Positions 54,358 to 63,879 of a stretch of DNA of 64,000 bases are shown here, in pieces. How positions within the stretch are numbered: the stretch's first letter is position 1; the number at the start of each line of letters is the position of its first letter. A model generated the notes under the pieces. It was not told the DNA's origin. It saw only the letters and a list, made by a program, of their open reading frames with translations, and made no database searches. This DNA comes from Sulfuricella denitrificans (GTDB taxonomy: Bacteria > Pseudomonadota > Gammaproteobacteria > Burkholderiales > Sulfuricellaceae), in the NCBI GenBank assembly GCA_002632355.1, contig NSJJ01000004.1, forward strand, positions 1 through 64,000, read 5' to 3'. Position numbers and translations under genes: made by a program.

Positions 54358-57225
54358 TCATGTCGGCGCGGCCTGCCTGACCGGCAGCCAGACACGGAAC
54401 CTCGTGCCCACGCCGGGCGTGCTCTCGACCTCGATGCGTCCATGGTGATTCGTCACGATGCCATAGGATAGCGACAACCCCAGCCCGGTGCCTTTTCCGA
54501 CCGGCTTGGTGGTGAAGAAAGGCTCGAATATGCGCTTGAGGTTCGAAGCATCAATCCCCTTTCCGGTGTCTGCGATTTCCACCCACACCTGATCCCCTTC
54601 ATGGCCGGTGCGAATGGTAATGGTACCCTGGCTTTCGATAGCATGGCCGGCATTGACCAGCAGGTTCATGAAAACCTGGTTCAACTGGGAGGGAATGCAT
54701 TCGATTTCAGGCAGTTCGCCATATTCCTTGACGACCTCAGCCTTGTACTTGAGTTCGTTCCACACGATATTGAGTGTGCTGTTCAGCCCGTGATGCAGAT
54801 CGCTCTTCTGCCACTCGGCTTCGTCGACATGAGAAAAATCCTTGAGATCCTGAACGATCTTTTTCACACGGGTAATGCCCTCCTTCGACTCGGCCATGAG
54901 GGTAGGAATATCCTCTTTAAGGAAAGACAGGTCGACCGTCTCCTTATGCGCCAGGATGCGAGACAGGCTTGCGCTCTCCGGCGGAAATTCGCCCTCTGCC
55001 GCTTCGAAGGCTTCCAGCATGGAAAACAGGTCCTGCATATATTTTTCCAGGCTACCGAGATTGGAATACACATAGCCAATCGGGTTATTGATCTCGTGTG
55101 CGACCCCCGCCGCCAACTGGCCGATGGAAGCCATTTTTTCTGATTGCAGCAACTGCCCCTGGGCCTCATGCAGTTTCTCGATCAGGCTCTGCTGCTCCTC
55201 TCTTTCCCGCGTCAAATCCTGATTACTGTCACGCAGGCGGGCAACCAGTTCTCCCCTTTCCAGGATATGCTCCACTTCCCGCGCCAGCATCTCCACCAGC
55301 ATTTCGTCCTGCTCCGTGAAGGGCTCTCCGCCGCTCTTGTCAGTCAGGTAAATCACGCCTCTGGTAACGCCTCTCACATTCAGTGGCACGCCGAGCAGAC
55401 TGGTCATCGGTGGATGTCCGGGTGGAAAACCGCAGGAGTGCGGGTCATCCGCAATCCGCCCTACGCGGGTAATGGTGTTTTCCTTGTAAAACGCCTGCAG
55501 CAGACCTTTTCCAACCGGGTACGGCCCGATTAATTTCTTTTCTTCCTCTGAAATACCTTCAGTCAGGAATTGCTGCAGCTTGCCGCTTGCATCGAACAAC
55601 CCTACCGCGCCATATCTGGCATTGATCAGGGACATGATGTCGCACAGGATGCTGTGGTAGAAGGCTTGCGAATCGCCACTCTCCGAAAAACCCATATCGG
55701 CCTGGTGAATCTGCTCCATGCTTGAGTGAAACAGGGCCATACGCACGTTCGCATCCGCCAGCGCATCCATCTGCCGGTCCTTATCCTGTTCGGCTTTCCT
55801 GAGCTGCGCATGCGCCTCTTCCAGCTCTTCGTTGATCACCTGCAACGCAAAAAAACTGGATTTAAGCTCGTCATGAGCCTGTTTAAGCTTGCTGGTGTCG
55901 CGTATCGAAGCGATGAACAGGCGCTTGCCGTCCTGCATCATTTCACCCAGGCTGAGCTCCATGGGGAAAACGCTGCCATCCTTGCGTTGCCCTTGCACTT
56001 CACGTGCACCACGCCCGATCACTTTGGCCTCGCCAGTGCGCAGATAATTGCGAATACCTTCGTCGTGCATGCCGCGATAAGGGTCCGGCATCAGCATATT
56101 GACGTTCCTGCCGATCACCTCGAAGGACGGATACCCAAAAATTCGTGCGGCTGAATAATTGATGGATTCAACCACGCCAAGCTCGTCGATGACGACAATC
56201 CCGTCCGCCGAATTATCCACAATGCCGTGAACCCGCGCCCTGGCGTTCACCATCTCCCGCACCAGCGGTCCTACCTGCCAGCGCAACAGGGCAAAACCAA
56301 GTCCCAGCAAAGCAATCAGAAAGGGAACGATCCACAGCAAATGCTTGAGAGCCGGCTGCCGCAATTCCCGGCCATCGATTTTCACAGCGATGCCCAAACC
56401 GCTGCTGCCTAAAGGCCGGTAGGCTCCGAATATCGACTGCAAACGATAATCAAGCGAGGTGACAATTCCACTTTTCCCGGCGATAGCCAGACTCATCGGA
56501 AGAGATTTACCTTCGATACCACCGATCGGGACATCAAAAGGCTGAGGGTGAAGGCGGGTCGGAAAACATCGCAAACGTTCATCCGGAATGGCCGCGCACA
56601 GAACAGTTTCCCCGGTTTCACCGCTGCCCCGGTAATCCTGAAAAGCCGCCGTCATGGCCAGGAGGGGTATTTCCATCCTGACAGTCCCGATGTTCACCCC
56701 GTTTTGCTGCATTGCTGCAGTAACAGCAAGATAAAAGCCGTCGTACCATAGCAAGGCCGCGTTATCCGGTTTGCGCAGGCTTACTGCAAAGGGCTTGTTG
56801 AGAAACGTTCCGCTCCCGGCCACAAGTTTGCCGTGCACGTCGTAGAGCGCCAATGCAGAAAGATTCATGTCGGGACGGATAATATCCAGTGCCATGCTCA
56901 GTTCCCGACGGGTTTCCTTGATATCCACACCCGCGTTGAATGCAGACATAAGAACAGCAAGACGGGGGCGTCGCGTGGCAATACTGATAGCACTGATGCT
57001 TCCGTGTTCGATTTCGTGCTGAAAAAGCGCAGCCTTGTCATTAAGTGTCCGCACCATGCCACTTTCAAACTCGCTTCTCAGTTGCTGCGCCAGTACGGCG
57101 AATATAATGCTTCCGGTAACGAGCACTGCGAGCACGAAAATGGCCGCAGCAAGAAAGCCAATGCGCCGTTCCACGCCTTTGACGCCGAAAACGATATCGG
57201 ACAATTTACGCTTCTCAATTGCCAC
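54358..57225 (-). CDS. Membrane sensor histidine kinase with PAS and GAF
   Basis: This 955-residue kinase has TM1 at about 21-43, a periplasmic sensor to about 285, TM2 (WIVPFLIALLGLGFALLRW), PAS at about 320-445 (IVDNSADGIVVIDELGVVESINYSAARIFGYP), a coiled coil, GAF at about 515-665 (GVTRGVIYLTDKSGGEPF) and a kinase core from about 690 (H-box [35 protein letters not shown]). The core is nearly the same as that of the next gene upstream, over more than 150 residues, so the two are recent paralogues. The gene is 6 bp after that gene. Confidence 0.93.
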   Translation of the reverse strand: MAIEKRKLSDIVFGVKGVERRIGFLAAAIFVLAVLVTGSIIFAVLAQQLRSEFESGMVRTLNDKAALFQHEIEHGSISAISIATRRPRLAVLMSAFNAGVDIKETRRELSMALDIIRPDMNLSALALYDVHGKLVAGSGTFLNKPFAVSLRKPDNAALLWYDGFYLAVTAAMQQNGVNIGTVRMEIPLLAMTAAFQDYRGSGETGETVLCAAIPDERLRCFPTRLHPQPFDVPIGGIEGKSLPMSLAIAGKSGIVTSLDYRLQSIFGAYRPLGSSGLGIAVKIDGRELRQPALKHLLWIVPFLIALLGLGFALLRWQVGPLVREMVNARARVHGIVDNSADGIVVIDELGVVESINYSAARIFGYPSFEVIGRNVNMLMPDPYRGMHDEGIRNYLRTGEAKVIGRGAREVQGQRKDGSVFPMELSLGEMMQDGKRLFIASIRDTSKLKQAHDELKSSFFALQVINEELEEAHAQLRKAEQDKDRQMDALADANVRMALFHSSMEQIHQADMGFSESGDSQAFYHSILCDIMSLINARYGAVGLFDASGKLQQFLTEGISEEEKKLIGPYPVGKGLLQAFYKENTITRVGRIADDPHSCGFPPGHPPMTSLLGVPLNVRGVTRGVIYLTDKSGGEPFTEQDEMLVEMLAREVEHILERGELVARLRDSNQDLTREREEQQSLIEKLHEAQGQLLQSEKMASIGQLAAGVAHEINNPIGYVYSNLGSLEKYMQDLFSMLEAFEAAEGEFPPESASLSRILAHKETVDLSFLKEDIPTLMAESKEGITRVKKIVQDLKDFSHVDEAEWQKSDLHHGLNSTLNIVWNELKYKAEVVKEYGELPEIECIPSQLNQVFMNLLVNAGHAIESQGTITIRTGHEGDQVWVEIADTGKGIDASNLKRIFEPFFTTKPVGKGTGLGLSLSYGIVTNHHGRIEVESTPGVGTRFRVWLPVRQAAPT

Positions 57226-57231
57226 GGCAGC

Positions 57232-58614
57232 TTAGCTTCCCAGTTTTACAGCTTGCCGCAGCGGCAGCCAGACACGGAAGGTCGTTCCCTTGCCGGGCGT
57301 GCTATCCACCTCGATGTGCCCATGGTGCTTTTTCACAATGCCGTAGGAAAGCGACAAGCCGAGGCCAGTCCCCTTGCCCACCGGTTTGGTGGTAAAGAAA
57401 GGATCAAAAATACGGCCAAGATGCTCCGGAGCGATGCCTTTACCAGTATCGGCCACTTCCACCCACACCTGATCACCTTCGTGGCCGGTGCGCAGGGTAA
57501 TGGTGCCGTGATCCTCGATTGCATGGCCCGCGTTGACCAGGAGGTTCATGAATACCTGACCGAGTTGGGAAGGCAGGCATTCGATTTCCGGCAGGGTGCC
57601 ATATTCCTTGACCACCTCGGCTTTGTACTTGAGTTCGTTCCACACGATATTCAGGGTGCTCTCCAGCCCCTGATGCAGATCAACAATCTGCCATTCGGCC
57701 TCATCGACATGGGAAAACGTTTTCAGGTCGAGGACAATTTTCTTGACCCGCTCCAGGCCTTCTTTCGATTCGGCCAGCAGATCATGCAAATCCTCGCGCA
57801 GATAGGTGACATTCACTTTTTCCTTGAGCGCGCGCAGTGCCAGCAACTCTGGCGCTTCTCCAGAAAGGCTATTATCGAGTTGTTCGCATGCATCAAGCAG
57901 GGACAGCAGGTCATTCACATAGCGCCCAAGGGAGCTCAGATTGGAGGCCACATAGCCGACAGGGTTGTTGATCTCGTGCGCGACTCCGGCGGCAAGCTGA
58001 CCGATGGAGGCCATCTTCTCCGCCTGCAGCAACTGATCCTGAGCCTCGGCCAGTTTCTGATTAATCGCCTGCAGTTCAATGAAGCGTTTCTGCTGATCGA
58101 GCTGCAACTGGATATTTTCCAGCGCCAGGCTGGCGAGATTAAGTATGGCAGTTCCCTGATCGCGATCACTTTCACCGAAAGGCGCCTTCTCTGCAGGGCG
58201 GTTCACGCTCAGGGCGCCAATCACCCGGTCGCGCAACTTGAGCGGCCAGCACAAGGCAGAGCTCGGTGCCGCCTGCTCGCGCTTGCGCTGAATACCGGGG
58301 TATTTTTGCGGATCGAGATCGCCGTTGATCAGGAGAGGCTGCCCTTGCTGCGCCACCCAGCCCAGCACACCATTCCCCAGGGCAACTGAGCATCCTATGA
58401 CTTGGGGCGGCAAATCAATTCCGGCCACGATAGTGAGGTTGGACTGTTCCTCGGCCTGCAAGGCAAGCGAACCGCTACGCGCATCGAAGCCGGCCACGAT
58501 ATGCTCCAGCAACGCCTGGTAAATCTTGTCCGGCTCTTCCAGCAACTGAGGCGACTGCCCCAGGCGATATAAATCATAGATCCAGGACAGCTTGGTAATA
58601 CGGTCAAGTGACAT
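57232..58614 (-). CDS. GAF-domain histidine kinase, paralogue of its neighbour
   Basis: This 460-residue soluble kinase has GAF at about 25-170 ([35 protein letters not shown]), a coiled coil and the kinase core at about 195-455 (H-box [53 protein letters not shown]). The C-terminal 160 residues align almost without gaps to the following gene. It begins 10 bp after the HDOD gene, within the same operon. Confidence 0.93.
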   Translation of the reverse strand: MSLDRITKLSWIYDLYRLGQSPQLLEEPDKIYQALLEHIVAGFDARSGSLALQAEEQSNLTIVAGIDLPPQVIGCSVALGNGVLGWVAQQGQPLLINGDLDPQKYPGIQRKREQAAPSSALCWPLKLRDRVIGALSVNRPAEKAPFGESDRDQGTAILNLASLALENIQLQLDQQKRFIELQAINQKLAEAQDQLLQAEKMASIGQLAAGVAHEINNPVGYVASNLSSLGRYVNDLLSLLDACEQLDNSLSGEAPELLALRALKEKVNVTYLREDLHDLLAESKEGLERVKKIVLDLKTFSHVDEAEWQIVDLHQGLESTLNIVWNELKYKAEVVKEYGTLPEIECLPSQLGQVFMNLLVNAGHAIEDHGTITLRTGHEGDQVWVEVADTGKGIAPEHLGRIFDPFFTTKPVGKGTGLGLSLSYGIVKKHHGHIEVDSTPGKGTTFRVWLPLRQAVKLGS

Positions 58615-58623
58615 TGTATTTCC

Positions 58624-59451
58624 TCACATCAGGATTTGATTTGTTGCTGCTTCAAGTTGTTCAGGTGACGGCAGACAATCGCGCAAGCTGTCCCAGTCCA
58701 GGTTCAAGGCATTACACAGAGACTGAGGAATATTCTCCAGCCATTCACGCTCGGGCAGATTTTCCTCACTGAAATGCGCCAGCAACGCGGCAAGCTGCAC
58801 GATCCCTGTCAACAACTGGCTTGGCACGCATTCGGGTTGATAGTGATAGCGAATCGCATCCTCGATGGCTAGGGGAAATCTCCAGCGACGCACCACTTCG
58901 GCTCCCAGTTCCGCATGATCGAAACCCAAGGCTGCTCGTTCAGCCCGGATCAAGGCTTCACCGCGTCCTGGAGCGTCATGCCACAACTTTGCAAAACGCT
59001 CGTGATCGCAGACGTCCAGCACCAAGACACCGATGTCATGCAACAACCCGGTGGAAAAAGCCATTTCACCATCCTGACGCAGGCATTTTGCCACGGACTT
59101 AGCGTAAGAAGCAGTGATCAGGCTATGCTTCCAGTAAAGATTTCGATCGACACAATCCGGCTCGGATAAAGAAAAAGCATCGACGATTCCAGCACAGAGC
59201 ACCAGACTGCGAACAGCGCCAAAACCCAAGACCACCACGGCTTCCTGGATCGACCCTACCTGGCGAGGCAAGCCATAAAAAGCAGAATTTGCAACCCGCA
59301 GAACCTTGGCGGAAATCGCCTGGTCATGGCTGATTTTCTCTGCCAGATGCTGGCTGTCAAGATCAGGATCTTCAAAACTAATAATCAGTTCCTGCACAAC
59401 GGCTGGAATGGAGGGCAACTGGTGAAGACGATCCAGAATTTCATGCATCAT
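58624..59451 (-). CDS. HDOD-domain signalling protein
   Basis: This 275-residue protein is an HDOD domain (MMHEILDRLHQLPSIPAVVQELI start; SAKVLRVANSAFYGLPRQVGSIQEAVVVLGFGAVRSLVL; HSLITASYAKSVAK; FSTGLLHDIGVLVL). HDOD proteins resemble HD-GYP phosphodiesterases but usually lack the full metal set and serve as scaffolds. The start overlaps the stop of the receiver gene by 11 bp; the long upstream frame is rejected in favour of MMHEIL, the conserved beginning. Confidence 0.92.
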   Translation of the reverse strand: MMHEILDRLHQLPSIPAVVQELIISFEDPDLDSQHLAEKISHDQAISAKVLRVANSAFYGLPRQVGSIQEAVVVLGFGAVRSLVLCAGIVDAFSLSEPDCVDRNLYWKHSLITASYAKSVAKCLRQDGEMAFSTGLLHDIGVLVLDVCDHERFAKLWHDAPGRGEALIRAERAALGFDHAELGAEVVRRWRFPLAIEDAIRYHYQPECVPSQLLTGIVQLAALLAHFSEENLPEREWLENIPQSLCNALNLDWDSLRDCLPSPEQLEAATNQILM

Positions 59452-60217
59452 GTTTACCGGGTTCAATTTTCTGTAGTGGGGCAAAAACCAGCACCTGCCC
59501 CTGGGAGAAGGAAAGACGCCCCATCGTGGTATGCCAGCACTGGACATTTTCACCATTTGGCAGGGCAAAAGCGGAATTTTCAAGACAGGCCAGCAATTCG
59601 TTTGGAATCAAGCCTTGTGCGGGTTCGCCCAGAAGTGGACGTCCGCCACTGCAATCCAGCAGAAAGTGCGCCATGGAATTCGCGATAGCGATGACACCTT
59701 CGTTGTCAATGCCAACCACTGCCACTGGCAGGGCTTCAAGAACTTCCTGCGAAACCTGCAATACCTTCAGGCTGCGGGTCAATTCTTGCGTTTTCTCTTC
59801 TACCCGCTTTTCAAGTTCACGCTTGAGACGATCATTCTCGCGCTTCATTTCATAGCGCTCGAACGCCTCCTCGATATTGGCGCGCAACAGATCGTCTTCC
59901 CACGGCTTGGTAAGGAACTTATAAATTGCCCCCCTGTTGATGGCATCCGTAATTGAATTCAACTCGGTATAACCAGAGAGAACGATACGCACCGTATCGG
60001 GATAAAGGTCTTTCACCCGATGGAGAAACTCAACCCCGGTCATTTCAGGCATGCGCTGGTCGGAAACAATCACACCAACCTCATTCTGCGCCAGAATGTC
60101 CAGCCCTTCCCTTCCGCTACCTGCACGCAGGATACGGTACCCCTTCGGACGCAGCAAACGCGTCAGAGCGGAAAGTATATTGGCTTCATCATCCACCAGC
60201 AGAATCGTACGCTCCAT
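59441..60217 (-). CDS. Receiver-PAS response regulator
   Basis: This 258-residue protein has a receiver at 1-125 (TILLVDDEANILSALTRLL; SDQRMPEMTG; LTKPWEDDLL), a coiled coil at about 130-160 and a PAS-like C-terminus (VVGIDNEGVIAIANSMAHFLL). The first 125 residues closely resemble the receiver at the end of the GGDEF-EAL protein. It has no DNA-binding part. It is the first gene of the minus-strand signalling block. ATG 60217 (MERTILLVD) follows a GGAG/AGGT site. Confidence 0.9.
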   Translation of the reverse strand: MERTILLVDDEANILSALTRLLRPKGYRILRAGSGREGLDILAQNEVGVIVSDQRMPEMTGVEFLHRVKDLYPDTVRIVLSGYTELNSITDAINRGAIYKFLTKPWEDDLLRANIEEAFERYEMKRENDRLKRELEKRVEEKTQELTRSLKVLQVSQEVLEALPVAVVGIDNEGVIAIANSMAHFLLDCSGGRPLLGEPAQGLIPNELLACLENSAFALPNGENVQCWHTTMGRLSFSQGQVLVFAPLQKIEPGKHDA

Positions 60218-60617
60218 ACCTGCTTCTCCACCATCAAATCTGCATGACACTCGAAATAGATGAAACACACCACTGTTGCACTGGGCTCCCTAAACGGGCA
60301 TCACGTAATATTCTTATTCGAGCACTATTTTCTTGGATTATCTATAGCGGGTATTTAACCATGGAACATGGCAATGATGTAACAAAGCCAATGGATCAAG
60401 CCGATTCTGGCAAATCGTTTCCAGCCGGTTGGAATACGGCATTTCAAAAGCCAGATGATTGATTCATGTTGGTGCGTCGGGTTGCGTCAACACTCAATAA
60501 AATGAACCGACTGTCGGAGAAAGTTTTCACGCGACAAGCAAGCACTTAAACCAAATGGAATATCGAGAATACGAAGCGACAGGCACTGCGGCCATTTGAA
60601 GACAGGGCGCCGCAAAT
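60218..60617. other. 400-bp region between signalling block and tRNA operon
   Basis: This should hold the promoter for the signalling genes on the minus strand, but no good consensus stands out. A 33-codon frame at 60361-60462 on the plus strand lacks a ribosome-binding site and is not called. Composition is AT-richer than the neighbours. No repeat element of the families above is visible. Confidence 0.5.
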
Positions 60618-60652
60618 GAAAAAGCACTCAGGCGTTTTCGCGCTAAGTGCTT
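60618..60652 (-). terminator. Terminator of the tRNA operon
   Basis: On the minus strand AAGCACTTAGCGCG and CGCCTGAGTGCTT form an imperfect stem around an A-rich loop, followed by TTTTTC. It begins 8 bp after the CCA end of tRNA-His. Confidence 0.85.
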
Positions 60653-60659
60653 GAATAGA

Positions 60660-60736
60660 TGGGGTGGCTGATGGGGCTCGAACCCACGACAACCGGAATC
60701 ACAATCCGGGACTCTACCAACTGAGCTACAGCCACC
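60660..60736 (-). tRNA. tRNA-His (GTG)
   Basis: The 77-nt sequence begins GGTGGCTGTAGCTCAG, has the anticodon GTG in the loop TTGTGAT and ends with encoded CCA. The acceptor has the extra G at -1 opposite C73, diagnostic for tRNA-His. It is nearly the same as the E. coli tRNA. Confidence 0.97.
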
Positions 60737-60756
60737 ACTGGTGAAACAGACCAAAC

Positions 60757-60833
60757 TGGCCTGCCCGACAGGAATCGAACCTGTAACCCCCAGCTTAGAA
60801 GGCTGGTGCTCTATCCGGTTGAGCTACGGGCAG
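60757..60833 (-). tRNA. tRNA-Arg (TCT)
   Basis: The 77-nt sequence has acceptor CTGCCCG/CGGGCAG, anticodon loop CTTCTAA (TCT) on stem CCAGC/GCTGG, a T-arm GGTTCGATTCC and an encoded CCA. It reads AGA codons. Confidence 0.96.
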
Positions 60834-60849
60834 ATTGTCGGACAAATCC

Positions 60850-60926
60850 TGGTCGGGGTGGAGAGATTCGAACTCCCGACATCCTGGTCCCAAACCAGGC
60901 GCGCTACCAGGCTACGCTACACCCCG
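60850..60926 (-). tRNA. tRNA-Pro (TGG)
   Basis: The 77-nt sequence has acceptor CGGGGTG/CACCCCG, anticodon loop TTTGGGA (TGG) on stem CCTGG/CCAGG, a T-arm AGTTCGAATCT and an encoded CCA. It is the first gene of the Pro-Arg-His operon. Confidence 0.97.
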
Positions 60927-60935
60927 AAGACGCGC

Positions 60936-60964
60936 ACTATACATGGCATGAGCTGAGCCGTCAA
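60936..60964 (-). promoter_or_regulatory. Sigma-70 promoter of the tRNA operon
   Basis: On the minus strand TTGACG (60959-60964) and TATAGT (60936-60941) are separated by exactly 17 bp, a near-consensus pair. A GC-rich discriminator GCGCGTC follows, which is typical of stringently controlled stable-RNA promoters. Transcription should begin near 60929, just before tRNA-Pro. Confidence 0.9.
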
Positions 60965-61049
60965 CTTGACTTCCAGAAGCTTTGCTTCCGAAGCAAAACC
61001 ACTTAAAGTGTCGTAAAATTCCTCTTCAACATAAATTTACGCCCATAAA

Positions 61050-61904
61050 ATGCCAGCACAGATTATTGATGGTAAAGCAATCGCCGACCAGCTTCTGCAA
61101 CAAATCAAGCAACGCGTAGAATCTCGTGTAGCTGAAGGCAAAAGGCGCCCCGGTCTGGCTGTAATTCTTGTCGGTGACGACCCCGCCTCGTCCATTTATG
61201 TCCGTAACAAGCGTCGTGCCTGCGACACAACGGGCTTCCATTCGGTTTCTTATGACCTTCCCGCATCCACAAGCCAGGATGAGCTGCTGGCACTGATCGA
61301 CAAACTGAACGAAGACAGGTTGATTGACGGTATTCTTGTGCAGATGCCAGTACCGGCGCATATAGATAGCGAAGCTATTGTCGAACGCATCCATCCGGAC
61401 AAGGATGTCGATGGCTTTCATCCGTACAATATAGGGCGACTGGCATTGCGAATCCCTGTTTTAAGGCCTTGCACTCCACGTGGCGCGATGACCTTGCTCA
61501 GAAGTACAGGAGTGGAGTTAAAAGGCAAGAATGCGGTTGTCGTAGGCGCCTCAAATACCGTCGGTCGGCCGATGGGTCTGGAATTACTGCTTGCCGGCTG
61601 TACGGTAACGACCACACATCGCTTTACTCGCGGTCTTGCGGATTATGTCAGTGAAGCCGAAATTCTGGTTGTCGCCGTCGGTAAACCTGGCCTGGTCAAG
61701 GGAGAATGGGTCCGGGATGGCGCCATTGTGATTGATGTGGGCATTAATCGTCTTCCGGATGGAAAGATATGTGGCGACGTTGAATTCGCCACTGCTTCTC
61801 AACGAGCGGGATGGATCACCCCTGTTCCGGGCGGAGTCGGCCCGATGACCGTCGCCACCCTGCTTGAAAACGCCATCGATTCTGCTGATAAATTCCATAT
61901 TTAA
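61050..61904 (+). CDS. folD: Bifunctional methylene-THF dehydrogenase/cyclohydrolase
   Basis: This 284-residue cytosolic enzyme of one-carbon metabolism interconverts methylene-, methenyl- and formyl-tetrahydrofolate with NADP. FolD motifs are [14 protein letters not shown] at about residues 51-64 (with catalytic Tyr and Lys), [12 protein letters not shown] at about 95-106 and the Rossmann part [16 protein letters not shown] at about 168-183 and [10 protein letters not shown] near the end. It starts 123 bp from the tRNA operon on the opposite strand; no strong ribosome-binding site is visible. phoH follows after 55 bp. Confidence 0.96.
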   Translation: MPAQIIDGKAIADQLLQQIKQRVESRVAEGKRRPGLAVILVGDDPASSIYVRNKRRACDTTGFHSVSYDLPASTSQDELLALIDKLNEDRLIDGILVQMPVPAHIDSEAIVERIHPDKDVDGFHPYNIGRLALRIPVLRPCTPRGAMTLLRSTGVELKGKNAVVVGASNTVGRPMGLELLLAGCTVTTTHRFTRGLADYVSEAEILVVAVGKPGLVKGEWVRDGAIVIDVGINRLPDGKICGDVEFATASQRAGWITPVPGGVGPMTVATLLENAIDSADKFHI

Positions 61905-61959
61905 TCAGAATGTCGCATGGCTTATATAAATTAATACATTAACTTTTCAGGGAGTTCGC

Positions 61960-63366
61960 ATGGGTTCCAGAAAGTCGGCAAATTCAAACAAGATTTTTGT
62001 GCTGGACACCAATGTATTGATGCACGATCCGACCAGTTTGTTCCGCTTCGAGGAACACGACATTTACCTGCCGATGATGACACTTGAAGAACTCGACAAC
62101 AATAAAAAGGGGGTTTCTGAAGTCGCGCGGAATGCCCGTCAGGCAAGCCGCTTTCTGGATGAAATTGTCAGCAGTAGTAAAGACGCCATCGAACAAGGCA
62201 TTCTGCTCAAAAATCATGGCAATAACAGTAGCGCCACGGGAAAGCTATTTCTGCAAACCGAGGCCATTACAGGCGAATTGCCAGTCAATTTTCCGGTTGG
62301 CAAGGCCGACAACCAGATTCTGGCTGTAGTAATGCACCTGCAGCGCCAACACATCAAGCGCAAAGTCAGTCTCGTCAGCAAAGATATCAATATGCGAATC
62401 AAGGCCCGAGCCCTGGGCCTTGCAGCTGAAGATTATTTTAACGACAAGGTGCTTGAGGACACCGACCTTCTCTACACCGGCGTACGCGAGCTTCCTTTGA
62501 ATTTCTGGGATCGCCATAGCAAGGACATGAAATCCTGGCAAGAAACCGGACATACGCTTTACAAACTGACCGGCCCACTCTGTTCCAGCCTTTTTGTCAA
62601 CGAACTGGTTTATCAGGAAGATCCCACGCCCTTTTACGCCATCGTAAAGGAGCAGGAAGGCAATTCCATGATTCTGGAGACATTGAAGGACTACAGTCAT
62701 CAGAAGAATGCTGTATGGGGAATCAATGCTCGCAATCGTGAGCAGAATTTTGCTCTTAACCTGTTAATGAACCCGGACATCGATTTTGTCACCCTGCTGG
62801 GCCAGGCCGGCACGGGTAAAACCTTGCTGACACTGGCTTCAGCACTGCAGCAAACACTGGACCAGAAACGCTATTCCGAAATCATTGTCACCCGGGTTAC
62901 CGTGCCTGTGGGCGAGGACATCGGCTTCCTGCCAGGCACCGAACTGGAAAAAATGAGTCCATGGATGGGCGCATTAGAAGACAACCTTGACGTACTCAAT
63001 AAAACGGATGAGGAAGCCGGCGAATGGGGTCGTGCTGCGACTCAGGACCTGATCCGCTCCAGAATCAAGATCAAAGCGTTGAATTTCATGCGTGGACGGA
63101 CGTTTCTGAACAAGTTTCTGATTATTGATGAAGCGCAAAACCTCACGCCCAAGCAGATGAAAACGCTGATTACCCGTGCCGGTCCGGGCACCAAGGTCGT
63201 TTGCCTGGGTAATATCGCACAGATTGATACCCCTTATCTGACCGAAGGAAGCTCAGGTTTGACTTATGTCGTAGATCGCTTCAAGGGTTGGGCGCATAAC
63301 GGCCATGTTACATTGATGCGTGGTGAACGCTCAAGGCTGGCAGACTACGCATCAGAGGCACTTTAA
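61960..63366 (+). CDS. PhoH-family PIN-ATPase
   Basis: This 468-residue protein combines an N-terminal PIN ribonuclease-like domain at about residues 12-145 (FVLDTNVLMHDPTSLFRF with the first catalytic Asp) and a PhoH P-loop ATPase at about 250-460 (GQAGTGKTLLTLASAL; Walker B FLIIDEAQNLTPKQMKTLI; RVTVPVGEDIGFLPGT). PhoH2-type enzymes are RNA helicase-nucleases. The start follows an AGGGAG site. A strong hairpin ends the gene. Confidence 0.93.
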   Translation: MGSRKSANSNKIFVLDTNVLMHDPTSLFRFEEHDIYLPMMTLEELDNNKKGVSEVARNARQASRFLDEIVSSSKDAIEQGILLKNHGNNSSATGKLFLQTEAITGELPVNFPVGKADNQILAVVMHLQRQHIKRKVSLVSKDINMRIKARALGLAAEDYFNDKVLEDTDLLYTGVRELPLNFWDRHSKDMKSWQETGHTLYKLTGPLCSSLFVNELVYQEDPTPFYAIVKEQEGNSMILETLKDYSHQKNAVWGINARNREQNFALNLLMNPDIDFVTLLGQAGTGKTLLTLASALQQTLDQKRYSEIIVTRVTVPVGEDIGFLPGTELEKMSPWMGALEDNLDVLNKTDEEAGEWGRAATQDLIRSRIKIKALNFMRGRTFLNKFLIIDEAQNLTPKQMKTLITRAGPGTKVVCLGNIAQIDTPYLTEGSSGLTYVVDRFKGWAHNGHVTLMRGERSRLADYASEAL

Positions 63367-63369
63367 CAT

Positions 63370-63403
63370 GATGGAGCCCTCAAAAAGGGCTCCATCAATT
63401 TTT
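63370..63403 (+). terminator. Terminator after phoH
   Basis: An 11-bp perfect stem GATGGAGCCCT/AGGGCTCCATC with a CAAAA loop is followed by AATTTTT. As A-rich sequence is limited on the other side, it serves mainly the plus strand, but it may also stop the convergent small gene. Confidence 0.93.
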
Positions 63404-63431
63404 CCGGCCCAAAACAGGGCCACTTCCCGGA

Positions 63432-63848
63432 TCAATCCTTTCCAGACGTGCCGTGCACTGGTTCTGGAACATTTTCACCCATCTCCTCCAGATAGAGTTG
63501 GTAGTGCCGTGCAAACATAATTTCCAACTCGTCAATCACATCCGTAGCTGACTTTCCATGCAACAGGTGAGAGGTCATGTGCTGAGAGGTTTCATTGAAT
63601 AGCTTGTTCTGGTCAAGCATATGATATGTTGCGCGCATGCGTTTGATAGCCTTGACTACGCTTTCTTTGTCCGGGCGGGGGATGTTGTCTGGCTGCAGGG
63701 GCTTGTTTTCAGCCACACCCCCACCCTGGCTCAGCAAGAATTCCATGAACGACGTCGCGCTCTGTTGCTTTACACGATCTAGAGCACGAAACAATTTCAA
63801 CAGTTTTTGCTCTTCAGGCTTGAGAGCAGCGCCACCGCGTATCAGCAT
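63432..63848 (-). CDS. Conserved-looking hypothetical protein, 138 aa
   Basis: This helical, charged protein (LKPEEQKLLKLFRALDRVKQQSATSFMEFLL, then KESVVKAIKRMRATYHMLDQNKLFNETSQHM and DELEIMFARHYQLYLEEMGE) has no signal peptide, Cys motif or recognised domain. Its first section resembles the helical opening of small stress or DNA-associated proteins, but no family can be named. It is convergent with phoH. The start ATG at 63848 lacks a strong ribosome-binding site. The LysR-type gene ends 31 bp upstream on the same strand. Confidence 0.7.
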   Translation of the reverse strand: MLIRGGAALKPEEQKLLKLFRALDRVKQQSATSFMEFLLSQGGGVAENKPLQPDNIPRPDKESVVKAIKRMRATYHMLDQNKLFNETSQHMTSHLLHGKSATDVIDELEIMFARHYQLYLEEMGENVPEPVHGTSGKD

Positions 63849-63879
63849 TTAAATTCTATCATCAGCCAATCAATTGATT

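Noticed and set aside
60361-60462. 33-codon small gene
   Set aside because: No ribosome-binding site, no promoter and no recognisable peptide feature.
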